A DNA stretch of 7,170 nucleotides from Acidobacteriota bacterium (GTDB lineage Bacteria > Acidobacteriota > Terriglobia > Terriglobales > Acidobacteriaceae). Position numbers and translations under genes: made by a program. How positions within the stretch are numbered: the stretch's first letter is position 1; every line of letters begins with the position of its first letter. Of the stretch, positions 6,147-7,170 are shown piece by piece. The stretch spans positions 1-7,170 of the forward strand of contig JAJYBT010000119.1 of assembly GCA_021778875.1 (NCBI GenBank), in the 5' to 3' direction. The notes below the pieces were generated by a model. That model was not told the origin of the DNA, ran no database searches, and saw only the letters and a list, made by a program, of their open reading frames with translations.

Positions 6147-7170
6147 ATGACAACGAGGAGAAGTGGCATCCGGTTGGCAAAGCGCCTGGACGAAGTGGGA
6201 TTTTCCGGCATTGTGCAGATCCGCAACAAAGTGATGTCGATGCGCGCGGAAGGGCTCCAGGTGCACGCACTGCATGGGGGCGAACCGTACTTTGAAACTC
6301 CCGCGGATATCAAGTACGCCGCGATCAAGGCACTGACAGACAATCAGACTCACTATGCGCCGTCTTCCGGCTTGTTGCCGCTTCGCAAGGCATTGGTGGA
6401 GAAGCTTGAGGCGAAGAACAGCATTCAAGTGACCGCGGATGAAGTGATCGCCACGGTGGGTGGCTCGCAGGCCCTGTATGCGGCGTTTCAGAGCGTGCTT
6501 GATCCGGGGGACGATGCGCTGGTCTTCGCTCCATACTGGACGCCGATCGGCGATCTGGTGACAGGCGCGCAGGCGCGTCCGCTGCTTGTACCCACTGCAA
6601 CTGCGCGCCGCAACGGCATCCGCAAAACGCTTGAGCAGTTTTCCACGCAGAAGACGCGCGCCATCTACTACAACACGCCGCAGAATCCCAGCGGCCTTGT
6701 GTTCACGCGGGCAGATGCGGAAGAGGTTGCGGCCTTTGCAATTGAGCGCGACTTGATTGTGATTGCCGACGAGGCGTATGAGGATCTGGTTTATGACGGC
6801 GAGCACGTTTCGATTGCGTCGCTGCCCGGAATGGCGGAGCGGACCATTACGGCGTTCACGTTCTCGAAAACCTATGCCATGACCGGGTGGCGCGCGGGAT
6901 ACGCGGTGGCGAAAGAGCCTTTCATGACGGCGCTGCGCAAGATTGTTCTCTACTCCACCAATGGCGTGGCGACGCCGGTGCAGTATGCGATGATTCAAGC
7001 GCTCACCACGCCTGAGCGGGTGATCACGGAGCGCCGCGAGGAGTATCGCAAGCGGCGCGATCTGCTGGTGGGGGCACTGAACGATGTGGGGCTGGAGTGC
7101 GAGCCTCCCGCTGGCGCATTTTATGCTTTTCCCAATGTGGAGAAAATCAACAAAAACAGCAGAAAGGCAG
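6147..7170 (+). CDS. Class I PLP aminotransferase (AspB/AAT-like), 3' truncated by window
   Basis: A reading frame of 341 complete codons stays open to the window end. The frame has a stop at 6129-6131 and ATG 6147 is the first start after it, so the N-terminus is well bounded. AAGGA lies 10 nt upstream. The protein is a fold type I aminotransferase. It shows HGGEPYFETP (43-52), HYAPSSGLLPLR (69-80), PQNPSG with Asn180 (178-183), and DEAYEDLVYDG with Asp208 and Tyr211. FSKTYAMTGWRAGYA (239-253) has the Schiff-base Lys241 and Arg249, and PPAGAFYAFP (320-329) lies close to the window end. It resembles aspartate/aromatic-type class I enzymes and is distinct from HisC. The C-terminal arginine that binds the substrate carboxylate lies beyond the window, so the substrate cannot be fixed. 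Aspartate, aromatic or alanine specificity are all possible. A 113-nt gap separates it from hisA, so it may be transcribed separately and a role in histidine synthesis is not implied. Confidence 0.93.
   Translation, partial: MTTRRSGIRLAKRLDEVGFSGIVQIRNKVMSMRAEGLQVHALHGGEPYFETPADIKYAAIKALTDNQTHYAPSSGLLPLRKALVEKLEAKNSIQVTADEVIATVGGSQALYAAFQSVLDPGDDALVFAPYWTPIGDLVTGAQARPLLVPTATARRNGIRKTLEQFSTQKTRAIYYNTPQNPSGLVFTRADAEEVAAFAIERDLIVIADEAYEDLVYDGEHVSIASLPGMAERTITAFTFSKTYAMTGWRAGYAVAKEPFMTALRKIVLYSTNGVATPVQYAMIQALTTPERVITERREEYRKRRDLLVGALNDVGLECEPPAGAFYAFPNVEKINKNSRKA

Noticed and set aside
5284..6270. Long open frame on the - strand (328 codons) across hisF, hisA and the intergenic gap
   Set aside because: It lies antisense to two well-supported enzymes, has no recognisable domain, and is the kind of mirror frame GC-rich codon use produces.
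6081..6998. Long - strand open frame (305 codons) opposite the aminotransferase
   Set aside because: The + strand frame carries a full set of aminotransferase motifs. The antisense protein is rich in Arg/His with no family signature.

Overview
The window holds most of a bacterial histidine biosynthesis operon, all on the + strand, followed by the start of a separate class I aminotransferase gene. Base composition is GC-rich and even throughout. I see no mobile element, CRISPR array, tRNA or rRNA. The gene style is a long-form HisG without HisZ, a monofunctional HisB, a HisA carrying '[11 protein letters not shown]' and '[13 protein letters not shown]', and very tight gene packing. It suggests Acidobacteriota (Terriglobia/Acidobacteriaceae-like). 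That is my recollection of similar proteins, not a search result, and I hold it at moderate confidence.

Layout: 1-79 is the 3' end of a gene whose last residues match the C-terminus of HisI (phosphoribosyl-AMP cyclohydrolase). Then come hisG (72-947), hisD (961-2250), hisC (2243-3340), hisB (3337-3969), hisH (3969-4589), hisF (4583-5362) and hisA (5356-6033). The only gap inside the cluster is 13 nt between hisG and hisD. Every other junction overlaps by 1 to 8 nt, which points to one transcript with translational coupling. A 113-nt intergenic stretch with a weak hairpin follows, then an aminotransferase gene (6147 onward) that runs off the window end.

Pathway: HisG joins ATP and PRPP. HisE (not seen here) and HisI hydrolyse and open the product to ProFAR, and HisA isomerises ProFAR to PRFAR. 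The HisH-HisF complex uses glutamine-derived ammonia to make imidazole glycerol phosphate plus AICAR. HisB dehydrates IGP and HisC transaminates imidazole acetol phosphate. A phosphatase (not seen here) makes histidinol, and HisD oxidises it to histidine. Key catalytic residues of all seven complete enzymes are readable and intact, so the operon should be functional. The gene order I-G-D-C-B-H-F-A differs from the enteric G-D-C-B-H-A-F-I order by the A/F swap and by hisI lying upstream.

This is essentially an ordinary core-metabolism region. I found no sign of an undescribed system. The points worth a second look are the repeated overlap architecture at gene junctions, the divergent short HisA, a small loop insertion in HisF, and the two pathway steps missing from the visible cluster.
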